From contig NZ_JAUHMF010000010.1 in assembly GCF_032334255.1 (NCBI RefSeq), positions 1 to 64,000 of the forward strand: a DNA stretch of 64,000 nt. The letters run 5' to 3'. The notes beneath the pieces were generated by a model. That model did no database searches, was not told where the DNA came from, and worked only from the letters and a program-made list of their open reading frames with translations. Of the stretch, positions 1 to 7,330 are shown one piece after another (positions within the stretch are counted from its first letter, which is position 1; the number at the start of each line of letters is the position of its first letter). A program made the position numbers and the translations under genes. This DNA is from Thermanaerothrix solaris (GTDB taxonomy: Bacteria; Chloroflexota; Anaerolineae; Anaerolineales; Anaerolineaceae).

Positions 1-661
1 TGAGGGCGATCATGTCGAAAAGCCCCTCGACCAGGATAATTTTCTGGGGATCCACGAGGGGTACGAGCCAACTCCCTGCGGGTTGGACAATTGGCCCGTG
101 CGTCATGTACTTTAACTTTCTTTCGGGCCGGGTCGTTCTGATCTGGACAAAGAACGGATTTTCAGGTGGCTCGGCCCAGATGATACCGCTATTCCAGCGC
201 CAGTATCCGTCATCGTTGATCAACCCGGCCGACCTGGCCGCCTGGATGGTGGCAAGGTGGACCTGGCTGGGTTTGATTTGGACCCCGAAACCCAGGCCCA
301 ATCGCCTGGCGGTTTTCATGTCAATGCCCCTTGATGAGAGGTAGTCCCTACCCAGGTGGATTTTGTCTTGGGCGATTTTTATTGCCTCGCCCAGTTCCAT
401 AGGGGTGGGGGTTAACTCGACTTGGGGGCGGGGTTGGTAGTAGTAGCGAGAAGAGAGGTTCTTGCCCAGGCGTCGGGCCAGCACGGTCGGGGATGGCCCG
501 GAGGCACCGCAGGTCATGCAGCGCCAGTTGCCCTTCACAACGTTCCCGCCGAAATTGGGGGTGTGGGTATCGTTGTGAAAGGGGCAAAACCAGGTAGCCC
601 ATCCCCGGCGGTCGGGGCGGCGAACGGGTTCACCGAGGAGGGCAATGAAATCGCTGAGCAT
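1..661 (-). CDS. DnaG-type DNA primase, 3' end outside window
   Basis: Only the first ~220 residues are inside the window. From the ATG at 661 the frame shows an N-terminal CHC2-type zinc finger (CPFHNDTHTP, then WRCMTCGASG), a central basic region with RGI...RLGLGF typical of the DnaG core, and at the window edge ILVEGLFDM, the start of a Toprim domain with its glutamate and downstream Asp. Such primases lay RNA primers for replication. It follows the 46-aa peptide gene by one base, so the two are probably cotranscribed from 2037-2066. The family call is firm; whether it is a full-length primase or a primase-helicase fusion cannot be seen. Confidence 0.88.
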   Translation of the reverse strand, partial: MLSDFIALLGEPVRRPDRRGWATWFCPFHNDTHTPNFGGNVVKGNWRCMTCGASGPSPTVLARRLGKNLSSRYYYQPRPQVELTPTPMELGEAIKIAQDKIHLGRDYLSSRGIDMKTARRLGLGFGVQIKPSQVHLATIQAARSAGLINDDGYWRWNSGIIWAEPPENPFFVQIRTTRPERKLKYMTHGPIVQPAGSWLVPLVDPQKIILVEGLFDMIAL

Positions 662-662
662 C

Positions 663-803
663 TTAGCGCTCCATGATTTCCGAGAGGCGCTTGGCGATCA
701 TGGCATCCTCTCGGATTTTTCGATCCGATTCACTCTTTGCCCATGCAAAGAGTGAATCGAGGATAAAGTATGTTGCCGCGATAATCAAAACGACATATTC
801 CAT
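663..803 (-). CDS. 46-aa single-TM peptide
   Basis: Small gene with a near-perfect ribosome binding site (AAAGGAGG) eight bases before the ATG. The product starts with a hydrophobic helix (MEYVVLIIAATYFILDSLFAW), then a charged amphipathic tail rich in K, E and R. Its stop is immediately before the primase start, suggesting translational coupling. No family recognised; a membrane-anchored small regulator is a guess. Confidence 0.6.
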   Translation of the reverse strand: MEYVVLIIAATYFILDSLFAWAKSESDRKIREDAMIAKRLSEIMER

Positions 804-864
804 TTTTACTTTCCTCCTTTGTTGGCTTTTGTCCCTCTGTTAGCCGGTGGTCTCACCGTTGCCC

Positions 865-1024
865 GGAGCACGCTTGCTTAAGCGGAAGCCGAGGGTTTGT
901 GTGCTCCATGTTCTTTTTCTCTCTCCGTCCCCGCCGCCAGGCACAATGCAGCGGGGAAAGGGCATGATCATGCATCCGGTAACTCGCTGGATGCATGATC
1001 GGATTGATGGTCGGATTGATGGCA
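865..1024. repeat. Inverted and direct repeats upstream of primase operon end
   Basis: This non-coding stretch holds a perfect 12-bp inverted repeat (GATCATGCATCC at 966-977 and GGATGCATGATC at 989-1000, 11-base spacer), immediately followed by two 12-base direct repeats (GGATTGATGGTC at 1001-1012, GGATTGATGGCA at 1013-1024). A second inverted repeat GGAGCAC (865-871)/GTGCTCC (901-907) encloses a CGCTT/AAGCG hairpin. The arrangement recalls replication origins or oriT, but nothing here proves it. Confidence 0.5.
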
Positions 1025-1064
1025 TGAATTGATTGTGGGAGTGAAAAGGGCTAGGAAAACGGGA

Positions 1065-1151
1065 TTAGGGGGTGCGAGGAGCGGTATGGCGAATGGAGGT
1101 CAGTTGGATGGTGTACGTGGAGAAAGGTTCGTGCTTGTGAGCGCTGAACAA
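1065..1151 (-). CDS. Possible 28-aa peptide, TTG start
   Basis: A full anti-SD match (AAGGAGGTGA) lies six bases before a TTG codon that opens a 28-codon frame ending in TAA. The hairpin at 1165-1187 precedes the binding site on this strand. The strength of the binding site is the only argument; the peptide resembles nothing I know. Confidence 0.3.
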   Translation of the reverse strand: MFSAHKHEPFSTYTIQLTSIRHTAPRTP

Positions 1152-1164
1152 TTTTCACCTCCTT

Positions 1165-1187
1165 GCCGGGTCTAACCGCCTACCCGG
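1165..1187 (-). promoter_or_regulatory. Hairpin upstream of possible peptide
   Basis: GCCGGGT and ACCCGGC form a 7-bp stem with a 10-base loop in the leader of the peptide at 1065-1151. There is no U-tract, so it is more likely a processing or translational element than a terminator. Confidence 0.4.
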
Positions 1188-1229
1188 CGAGGGCCAAACT
1201 GACAAAGGTACGGGTGGGGTGCAGGAGAA

Positions 1230-1343
1230 TTAGAGTTTGCCGCGCAGTTTGGCCGCCTTGCGGCGTTCGCGGCGCTGGCGGGCGCGGCGGCGTTCCTCGA
1301 GACGTTCGAGGCGGCGGGTATAGTCCTTTTTGCTTTTGCTCAT
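1230..1343 (-). CDS. 37-aa highly basic coiled peptide
   Basis: Starts with MSKSKKDYTRRLERL and continues as an Arg/Lys/Glu-rich helix ending KLRGKL. The binding site GGGAGGG sits five bases before the ATG and overlaps the end of the upstream 38-aa gene, so translation is probably coupled. It is basic enough to bind nucleic acid; function unknown. Confidence 0.55.
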   Translation of the reverse strand: MSKSKKDYTRRLERLEERRRARQRRERRKAAKLRGKL

Positions 1344-1354
1344 GTTCCCTCCCA

Positions 1355-1471
1355 TCAAAACAAATTGGTGAAGAATCGGATTAGGTGGTCGATCATCGTG
1401 CTGATTTGTGGAGCAAACACCAAAAGAAACGAGAGGAAGAGGATGAGAGAAAACCATCTATCCACGACCAT
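1355..1471 (-). CDS. 38-aa membrane peptide
   Basis: Binding site AGGAGG five bases before the ATG. The product has one strongly hydrophobic segment (FSLILFLSFLLVFA) and an amphipathic tail (MIDHLIRFFTNLF). It ends 11 bases before the 37-aa basic peptide. Its small size and single TM helix resemble type I toxins or small regulators, but no family is recognised. Confidence 0.55.
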   Translation of the reverse strand: MVVDRWFSLILFLSFLLVFAPQISTMIDHLIRFFTNLF

Positions 1472-1495
1472 AGTGCCTCCTGAGGGGTTTAACGC

Positions 1496-1530
1496 AAAAA
1501 CGCCCCTGGGCAAGAACCCAGGGGCGTTTT
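1496..1530. terminator. Bidirectional intrinsic terminator
   Basis: A perfect 10-bp stem (CGCCCCTGGG / CCCAGGGGCG, loop CAAGAA) is flanked by AAAAA on the left and TTTT on the right, so it can terminate transcription on both strands. On the minus strand it follows the 45-aa peptide gene and may partly insulate the genes downstream. Confidence 0.85.
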
Positions 1531-1550
1531 GTCGGCAGAAGGAAAGGAAA

Positions 1551-1688
1551 CTATTTGAGCAGCCCCACCATGATGTTCATGTAGTGGATAAGTGGGACTG
1601 CAATTGACAAAATCAGAGCCTTTATTCTGTCCACGTAGAACAGAATAAAGGCAAAAAGTAGGATTAGAGAGAAGAACCGGTCGAACAT
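1551..1688 (-). CDS. 45-aa hydrophobic peptide
   Basis: The ATG at 1688 is preceded by AAGGAGG. The product MFDRFFSLILLFAFILFYVD... has two hydrophobic stretches with charged residues between them. It is the first peptide gene after the long structured leader and lies directly upstream of the 1496-1530 terminator. No family recognised. Confidence 0.55.
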   Translation of the reverse strand: MFDRFFSLILLFAFILFYVDRIKALILSIAVPLIHYMNIMVGLLK

Positions 1689-1718
1689 GGCAGCCTCCTT
1701 ACGGGACGGTTTGTCGTT

Positions 1719-1826
1719 CCTTTTTCCCCCTCCCCTTAGTTCAGGGGAGGGGGAAAGGAAGCGAGGCGCCACGTCCTCAGGAAACTGCCTCGCGCGAGCT
1801 CGGTGGTTTACCCGGCACCGCGAGGC
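1719..1826 (-). promoter_or_regulatory. Attenuator-like leader with competing stems
   Basis: Three heptamers can pair alternatively: GCGAGGC at 1761-1767, its complement GCCTCGC at 1787-1793, and GCGAGGC again at 1820-1826. The middle copy can pair with either outer copy but not both. Next to them is a long hairpin with arms at 1719-1735 and 1744-1758, just before the binding site of the 45-aa gene. The 53-codon region 1777-1935 would be translated through the first two segments. The geometry is that of translation-coupled attenuation; that role is inferred. Confidence 0.45.
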
Positions 1827-1935
1827 AAGAGTGGAAGGTGTTTTGTGTTGGTTTATGCGTGTCGCGTCGAGCGGGGATCGGGAGAGGGAGAAAACAGGAC
1901 ACAGAGACGATAGCAGGGCTCCCGATTCCGCTCAT
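1777..1935 (-). CDS. Possible 52-aa leader peptide
   Basis: The ATG at 1935 follows a very strong binding site (AAAGGAGGTGAG). The frame encodes a low-complexity peptide without recognisable domain and stops between two of the competing stems at 1719-1826. It lies about 100 bases from the promoter at 2037-2066. It may be a leader peptide rather than a functional protein. Confidence 0.4.
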   Translation of the reverse strand: MSGIGSPAIVSVSCFLPLPIPARRDTHKPTQNTFHSCLAVPGKPPSSREAVS

Positions 1936-1972
1936 GGGCACTCACCTCCTTTCTTTATAGGATTAACGAAAG

Positions 1973-1994
1973 AAACCCGCGTCTGGGCGGGCTT
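1973..1994 (-). promoter_or_regulatory. Early hairpin in transcript leader
   Basis: AAGCCCGC and GCGGGTTT pair over 8 bp (one G-U) in minus-strand RNA with loop CCAGAC; in the plus-strand transcript only five pairs form, followed by TTTT. It sits between the promoter and the leader frame. Confidence 0.4.
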
Positions 1995-2036
1995 TTCGTG
2001 TGGGGGGATAAATTATCACTATTACTTGCTGACCAG

Positions 2037-2066
2037 AGTATATACCAAAATCTAATCGTTTGTCAA
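2037..2066 (-). promoter_or_regulatory. Consensus promoter for the peptide/primase operon
   Basis: On the minus strand TTGACA (2066-2061) is followed after 18 bases by TATACT (2042-2037), close to the sigma-70 consensus. It is the only strong promoter upstream of the small peptide genes and the primase. Confidence 0.75.
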
Positions 2067-2149
2067 GAGGGTTTTGAGGGGAAATTATTGGGAAAGGAAA
2101 AGGGCGCAAGGATGTTCGGGCTTCTGAGCGATTTGTAGCAGAGAGGCGG

Positions 2150-2165
2150 ATGACACGCGTGACAC
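2150..2165. promoter_or_regulatory. Palindromic site 1, ATGACACGCGTGACAC
   Basis: First of three near-identical palindromes built on TGACACGCGTG; the others are at 2476-2491 and 2527-2542 inside the next gene. This copy lies ~75 bases upstream of that gene's ATG, where an operator for autoregulation would be expected. Confidence 0.65.
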
Positions 2166-2238
2166 ATTTTGAGAAATCGCAAGGGAAATTTGCTATCATG
2201 TTATCGAAATCGCCGAGTGCAGTGTAGAGAAGCACATC

Positions 2239-2970
2239 ATGCCGGGTACCACCAAGCGTAGTGAATATCGTCACCGCCTTCTTCAGTCCTTTCCGCAGGA
2301 CCTGCGTCATCTCATCCCCATTCGCCATGTTGAGCGAATTGCCAGGTTGGACTCTTCGGCTCAAGAAGAACTATGGCGGCGTTTGCGCGCCGGGCAGCCG
2401 TTAGCCACGGCTTTGGCCGAGATGGGTGTGGAGATTGCCTCGTCCGGCGGGAAGAAGGCCGAGGCGGAAGGCTCGATGACACGCGTGGCATCTGATGGCG
2501 AGTTAGGAGGAACACGGTCTGAGAGGATGACACGCGTGTCGTCTTCGGAGAAAGCGGTGGGGGATCTTCTGTTGGAAATCTTCCCGGGGCTTGATCCGGT
2601 GTTTGCGGCTTCGTTTGTGACGGTACCGCCTCTGGATCGCCTGGTAGCCGTGTATGAAGATCTGGACACGGCTATGGGTGAACTGCGTGGTGTAGCCCAT
2701 GGGTTGATTGGACTCTTGGGTATTGTGCGTCATTACGAGAAAAAGATTTTGGAGATCGTCGAGGGCCACTCCTCACTTCAGCTGGTGCTGTCTCAGTCCA
2801 GCCTATCGAAGTCGTCCGGTGCGCCGGATCAGACGCTGTTTGGATATATTGAAGAATCCCATCGTCTTTTAGATCGACTGGTGGGGGAGGTAGCAAACGA
2901 CCGTTCTGCCCGCAACCTGGTTTTCAGGATCAACGACATTCTCAATACCAGAAAGGAGACACAAACGTGA
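2239..2970 (+). CDS. Putative DNA-binding/partition-associated protein, 243 aa
   Basis: Family not recognised. The N-terminal ~75 residues are charged and helical (IPIRHVERIARLDSSAQEELWRRL) with a faint resemblance to ParB/KorB-like helical DNA binders; the C-terminal half is helical. A linker at residues 80-100 contains the same tripeptide context MTRV twice because two copies of the ATGACACGCGTG palindrome are part of the coding sequence. The GTG of the next gene overlaps its stop (GTGA), and a ParA-type ATPase follows one gene later. I infer a regulator or centromere-binding partner of that ATPase, with low certainty. Confidence 0.5.
   Translation: MPGTTKRSEYRHRLLQSFPQDLRHLIPIRHVERIARLDSSAQEELWRRLRAGQPLATALAEMGVEIASSGGKKAEAEGSMTRVASDGELGGTRSERMTRVSSSEKAVGDLLLEIFPGLDPVFAASFVTVPPLDRLVAVYEDLDTAMGELRGVAHGLIGLLGIVRHYEKKILEIVEGHSSLQLVLSQSSLSKSSGAPDQTLFGYIEESHRLLDRLVGEVANDRSARNLVFRINDILNTRKETQT
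2476..2491. promoter_or_regulatory. Palindromic site 2 inside coding sequence
   Basis: ATGACACGCGTGGCAT, 14 of 16 positions palindromic, in frame within the 2239-2970 gene. Confidence 0.6.
2527..2542. promoter_or_regulatory. Palindromic site 3 inside coding sequence
   Basis: ATGACACGCGTGTCGT; its core TGACACGCGTGTC is the most symmetric of the three copies. It is 51 bases from site 2, close to five DNA turns. Confidence 0.6.
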
Positions 2971-3914
2971 AACGTCTTGGCAATTTCTCTGTGGTGATTA
3001 TTTCCGTTGCCGTCTTTTTGGTCGCCTTTGTCATCTTGTTGCTTTGGGGTTCGGCGCAGCGCCCGCCGACGATCACGGTGCTGGTGGCGGCGCGTGATTT
3101 GTCGATAGGTGATGTTGTCGATGCCTCGAGCGTGACCCAGAAAGTGATTGTGAAGGACGAAAACGCCGACCTGTATCTCCTGGCCGAGGAAGCCGAAAAG
3201 GTGTATGGCGCTGTTGTGTCGTTGCCGTTTCGCAAGGGGCAACCGATCTATCGTTCGGCGGTGATGGCGGTGACCGATGGACAAAATCGCCTTTCGGTGC
3301 TTTTATCGGCCTATCCTGACGGGGTGCTGTTCACCATTCCCCTTGATCTTCCGAACGTCTATGCCCCTGAAGCGGAAACGTTTGTTCCGGGGGATTTAGT
3401 TGGGGTGACGGTGGTTATTGCCAGCCGTCCGCAGGAAAAGCCGACGCCGATGCCGGAGAACATGCTGTACGGGGCGTATGTGCCCGGGGTTGTCCCGACG
3501 TTGGGGCCGATCATGGAACCGACGCCGACGCCGGAGAAGTCCGAACGGGAGAAGGCACTGGATCGGGTTTATCCGCCGTTCTCGAAGGATTTGTTCCCCA
3601 ATGGTGTGCGTGTCATTGCCGTTCAGGGGATCATGCCGGCAACCACCGGTATGGAGGATGGCAGTAATAGTGATCAGCAGACCTCGGTCATTTCCTATCA
3701 GACCCCGCAGCCCAAGTTAATTGTGCTTGTGCCTCATGACCAGGTAGAGCCGTTGGCGCTGGCGCTTCAGCAAGGGTATGTTTACGTCACGCTGCTGGCC
3801 AAGGGTCAACCCGAGACGGGGGGCTTCTCATATTGGGATCTCGAAGAGATGATCAAGAAAGATCGTGAACGCCTGTTACCCACCCCGACGCCGACGCCTG
3901 GGGCAGGGAGTTAG
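2967..3914 (+). CDS. cpaB: CpaB/RcpC-like SAF-domain pilus assembly protein
   Basis: GTG start with AAAGGAGA eight to nine bases upstream, overlapping the previous stop by four bases. The 315-aa product has an N-terminal TM helix (about residues 7-27), then a SAF domain (VLVAARDLSIGDVVDASSV ... FRKGQPIYRSAV, residues 33-97) as in CpaB/RcpC of Tad pili and flagellar FlgA. The C-terminal half contains two proline-rich stretches (KPTPMPEN, PTPTPEK) and ends PTPTPTPGAGS. In Tad systems CpaB lies in the cell envelope and supports the secretin or cell-wall passage. It is followed by CpaE- and TadA-like genes in canonical Tad order. Confidence 0.8.
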   Translation: MKRLGNFSVVIISVAVFLVAFVILLLWGSAQRPPTITVLVAARDLSIGDVVDASSVTQKVIVKDENADLYLLAEEAEKVYGAVVSLPFRKGQPIYRSAVMAVTDGQNRLSVLLSAYPDGVLFTIPLDLPNVYAPEAETFVPGDLVGVTVVIASRPQEKPTPMPENMLYGAYVPGVVPTLGPIMEPTPTPEKSEREKALDRVYPPFSKDLFPNGVRVIAVQGIMPATTGMEDGSNSDQQTSVISYQTPQPKLIVLVPHDQVEPLALALQQGYVYVTLLAKGQPETGGFSYWDLEEMIKKDRERLLPTPTPTPGAGS

Positions 3915-3925
3915 GGAGGTTGGCG

Positions 3926-5299
3926 ATGGAAGTACTGCTCATAGGGGCCGGGCAAGTAACTTCGCGTTTGAATATGACGCTGGTGCAGCATGGGCATACG
4001 ATCAGCGCCCAACTTCCCAATTTGACGCCGCAGATGCTCAACGGGTTCGATGCCCGGGCGCTGATCGTGGTTTCACCGGAATGTTCGATAGCGATTGACA
4101 CGCTGGTCTATGCGGCGGAGAAGGGGCGGTATATTCTGGTTGTTGCGGGGGGATCGGATGCGGTAACGGCATGGGCCAACAGTGTCAACATTCCCTCCTA
4201 TGCTTATCCTCCCTCGGAAATCGATGTTCACAACTTGCTGGACGAACTGCGTCGTGTCGAGTCGGGCACGGTAGCCACGGATGACCAATATCGTCGGGCC
4301 GTTTTGGGCAGTGAGATGGCGGCCCGGCTTCAGTCCGGCATGGCAATTCGCAAGATTGCGGTTACGTCACCGAAAGGGGGGACGGGGAAAACGACAATCG
4401 CCGTGAACATGGCCGTGGCGATGGCGTTGTGCGGTATCTCCACCTATCTGGTGGATGCAGATGCCAATGCGGGTGCACTGGGGTTTCATCTGCGGCTGGA
4501 TCGCACGAACGACACGCTCATCAACCTGCTCAAGCGGGAGATTAGCGCCAAGAGCAGGGTGATGAGCGGCATTGCGTCCACGGCGGCATTGTTGCCTTCG
4601 TTTGTGCAGATTGACAATTTGCCTTCCCTGCGGGTGCTTCCCGGGCTGACCACGGACAATCTTGCCGATCCTGTGTTCAGCGAGGAATCTGGGATACAGC
4701 GGATTGGTGAGGTGATTCAAGGGTTATACAACGTAGGTCCCTCGAGCAATGGAGTGACGATTATGGACGTTGGGATCAACCCGGCCCATCCGCTACACAG
4801 TGCGGCGCTGCGCGAAGCGGAATCGATTGTGATTGTGATCAAGCCGGAGGTCCCGGATCTGGCGGAGACGCTGCGCTGGGTAAGGAGCATCATGTCGGAG
4901 GTAACCCGCTTTGCAGGTAAGGATGCAGCGCATGAATTCGTCAGCACGCGGGTCAAGATCTGCTACAACCAGGTCTATGACGATACGTTCAAAAAAGCGC
5001 ACAACACACTGCGTGATTCGATGAAGAGCGAGGGGATAGATTTTGACATTGTTCCCAACGGAATAATCCCCTTTGTTGACCCGAAATTGGCGACCGATGC
5101 GGTGAATTCGGATTATCGGGAGCACATTTTGATCTGGCGGGCCAAGAAAGAACGGCCCGAGGAACTGCGGGCTTTTGCGGAAGCGCTGATCAGCTTCACG
5201 GCGCATTTTGTGCCCACGATTACGGAAGCGGCCAAGCGGGTGGGGATTATCCAGTTTGACGAAGGCAAACGCAAGCGTCGAACGTGGTTTGGATTCTAG
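3926..5299 (+). CDS. cpaE: CpaE-like ParA/MinD family ATPase
   Basis: I choose the ATG at 3926 because GGAGG ends six bases before it; a TTG two codons upstream is possible. The N-terminal ~125 residues resemble a degenerate receiver-like domain, followed by a ParA/MinD ATPase with the deviant Walker A KGGTGKTT (about residue 150) and a VDADANAG switch motif. The C-terminus is basic (GKRKRRTWFGF). CpaE positions the Tad apparatus; ParA relatives segregate plasmids. The neighbours (CpaB, TadA) favour the former, the palindromic sites upstream leave the latter open. Confidence 0.8.
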   Translation: MEVLLIGAGQVTSRLNMTLVQHGHTISAQLPNLTPQMLNGFDARALIVVSPECSIAIDTLVYAAEKGRYILVVAGGSDAVTAWANSVNIPSYAYPPSEIDVHNLLDELRRVESGTVATDDQYRRAVLGSEMAARLQSGMAIRKIAVTSPKGGTGKTTIAVNMAVAMALCGISTYLVDADANAGALGFHLRLDRTNDTLINLLKREISAKSRVMSGIASTAALLPSFVQIDNLPSLRVLPGLTTDNLADPVFSEESGIQRIGEVIQGLYNVGPSSNGVTIMDVGINPAHPLHSAALREAESIVIVIKPEVPDLAETLRWVRSIMSEVTRFAGKDAAHEFVSTRVKICYNQVYDDTFKKAHNTLRDSMKSEGIDFDIVPNGIIPFVDPKLATDAVNSDYREHILIWRAKKERPEELRAFAEALISFTAHFVPTITEAAKRVGIIQFDEGKRKRRTWFGF

Positions 5300-5314
5300 G
5301 TTGAGGGCTGGGAT

Positions 5315-6775
5315 ATGAGTTTCTTCAACATTACCGGGAGCACGTACAAGCCGTTGTCGAAGACGGTAGATGAGGCTGAGTTAGATCGGTGGTGGAAGCG
5401 GCTGGTTGAAGAAGGTCAGAACCGCAAGATTGCGGCCACACGGACGCGGGCGCTGACGCCGGCGGAGGTTGAGGCATTGGCGCGGGAAACGTTTGAGGCG
5501 GTGCGTCTGGAAGCCGAGCGTGCCGGGGTAAAGTTATCCGAAGACCTGGTTTTGCGGTTGATCGGTGAGTTGTCGGGTCTGGGGCCGATTTTGGAGTTGG
5601 TTTCGCGTTCGGGGGTAGAGGACATTGCGATCAATCTGGGACACATTTACGTGTATACCACCTCGCGAGGGTGGGAATATTATGGCCCGGCGCCGTCTGG
5701 GTTAGGGGAAGCGGTGCGGGTGATGATTGATCGTGCCGGGCAGAGGCCGCCGACGCCGGACTATCCGATTGCGGATGCGATGTTACAGGTGGTGGTGCCG
5801 ATGGGGGGTGGGGTAGTACGCAAGGGGTTGCGGATAAACTTTATCATGCCCCCGGCGTCGCCGTATGGAGATGTGATCACCCTGCGGGTCAGCAATTATC
5901 GGACTCAGGCCGATCTTGAGCGGGGAAACTTGGCGGCATTGTGCAGTAACCGCCTGCCGCCGATTGAGCGTCCTGCATTTACCCCGAAGGAATACCCCAG
6001 GGGGGCTAACGGGCTTTTGACCCCTGAGGCGGCCAATTATCTCTTGGCGGTGATGGTGCATGGAGGGACGCTGATCATCAGCGGGACAACGGGTTCGGGT
6101 AAGACCTACGTAGCCCAGCGGATTTTGCAGGAGATGCTGGACTTCTTCCCGCGCGGGGCCATTCGCCTTTTCATTATCGAGGACAGCAATGAGATTGTGC
6201 TCAACGGTTGGAACGGTGATCCGCAGACGGATACCGGGAATATTGTTTACACGGTGACCCGTCCGGAGATTCGCGGCGGGCCGCCGCCGGTGACCATGTA
6301 TGATCTGATTCGGGCGGCACTGCGTTCCCGTCCTCACGGGGTGGTTGTAGGGGAAGCGCGAGGTGCCGAGGCATGGGAACTGATTCGTGCGGCGGCGACG
6401 GGGCATGGGTACTCGGCCTTCACGATTCATGCTACGGGGGCCGAACACGTGTGGTCGCGCTTTATTCAAGTGGTGCAGTCGCACCCGGACGTTCAGAAGT
6501 TGAACGACTATCAGATAGCCCAATCGTTCGCCGAGGCGGTCACGGCGGTGATGCACATTGAGCGCTCGCCGATCTACGGGCAGATTGTGCGAGAGATAGC
6601 CGAGGTTTCGCTGGTGGTTGAGCGTACGGCGGCGCGGCCCTCGTTCAATCCGCTGTTTCGGTTTGATCCTCAAAGTCGGATGCTGGTACCCACGGGGAAC
6701 CGTCCGATGCGGATGGGCTTTCAGGCGGCGAATCTCGGGCTTCCGGAGACCTATTTCATGATGGTACGGCGGTAG
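5315..6775 (+). CDS. tadA: TadA/CpaF/VirB11-family secretion ATPase
   Basis: A 486-aa type II/IV secretion ATPase. Walker A GTTGSGKT (about residues 257-264), Asp box IIEDSNEIV, and the His/Walker B region RSRPHGVVVGEARGAEAW followed by TGHGYSAFTIHATGAE are all intact. Length and order fit CpaF/TadA. Such hexamers power pilus assembly (Tad) or T4SS substrate transfer (VirB11); with a TadB-like protein and a prepilin peptidase in the same element, Tad is favoured. 15 bases separate it from the CpaE-like gene. Confidence 0.9.
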   Translation: MSFFNITGSTYKPLSKTVDEAELDRWWKRLVEEGQNRKIAATRTRALTPAEVEALARETFEAVRLEAERAGVKLSEDLVLRLIGELSGLGPILELVSRSGVEDIAINLGHIYVYTTSRGWEYYGPAPSGLGEAVRVMIDRAGQRPPTPDYPIADAMLQVVVPMGGGVVRKGLRINFIMPPASPYGDVITLRVSNYRTQADLERGNLAALCSNRLPPIERPAFTPKEYPRGANGLLTPEAANYLLAVMVHGGTLIISGTTGSGKTYVAQRILQEMLDFFPRGAIRLFIIEDSNEIVLNGWNGDPQTDTGNIVYTVTRPEIRGGPPPVTMYDLIRAALRSRPHGVVVGEARGAEAWELIRAAATGHGYSAFTIHATGAEHVWSRFIQVVQSHPDVQKLNDYQIAQSFAEAVTAVMHIERSPIYGQIVREIAEVSLVVERTAARPSFNPLFRFDPQSRMLVPTGNRPMRMGFQAANLGLPETYFMMVRR

Positions 6776-6778
6776 GCG

Positions 6779-7330
6779 ATGAAGACATCCAAGACGCTTC
6801 CGGGGAGCACAACGGAGTTCATTTGGTGCAGGGGGATTGTGCGGTTTGAGGAGCATGGGGTGGATGCGCTGGTCAGTGTAGATGGGAGTTATCGGTTTCT
6901 GGCCGAGTTGAGCGCCGATCCGGATCGTCCCGAAGTGCAACCGGAGCGGGCCTATCAAGCTCTATTGAGTGCACTTCCGCCGGGGAGGACGTTGCGGTTT
7001 CTGCAGGTGATTTGGGTTGATCCCGGTCAGCGATTGAACTTCTATCGCAATTTCACGGCCCGTTCGGTAGTAACGGCGGAGACGGAAGAGTTATACCGTA
7101 CGATGGACGAATTTCTGCGCTCCTACCCGTTGCCGTATTCACGGCGGACGTATCTTGAATTTGCGGCGCGGGGGCTGGCGGAGGAGCTCACCTGGTGGTT
7201 GGGGATACCGGGGATGATGGAGATGTACGGGGTGCGGGTACAGTTTCTCGATGCGGCGAAGTTAGTAGGGCTTCTGCGGCAGGTGACCAATCCGGGGCTG
7301 TCGGGCCATGCACAGGATGTACCGCGTTGA
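6779..7330 (+). CDS. 183-aa unknown, possibly VirB4-N-terminal-like
   Basis: Starts three bases after the TadA stop. No signal peptide or TM helix. The stretch ALLSALPPGRTLRFLQVIWVD followed by NFYRNF resembles the amino-terminal domain of VirB4/TraC ATPases, but there is no ATPase domain. It overlaps the next gene by 23 bases. Assignment is tentative; a T4SS accessory is the best guess. Confidence 0.5.
   Translation: MKTSKTLPGSTTEFIWCRGIVRFEEHGVDALVSVDGSYRFLAELSADPDRPEVQPERAYQALLSALPPGRTLRFLQVIWVDPGQRLNFYRNFTARSVVTAETEELYRTMDEFLRSYPLPYSRRTYLEFAARGLAEELTWWLGIPGMMEMYGVRVQFLDAAKLVGLLRQVTNPGLSGHAQDVPR

Noticed and set aside
5783..6958. Long open frame antisense to the TadA-like gene.
   Set aside because: It is the mirror of a strongly conserved ATPase, is rich in His/Pro/Arg as antisense frames of GC-rich genes are, and has no ribosome binding site.
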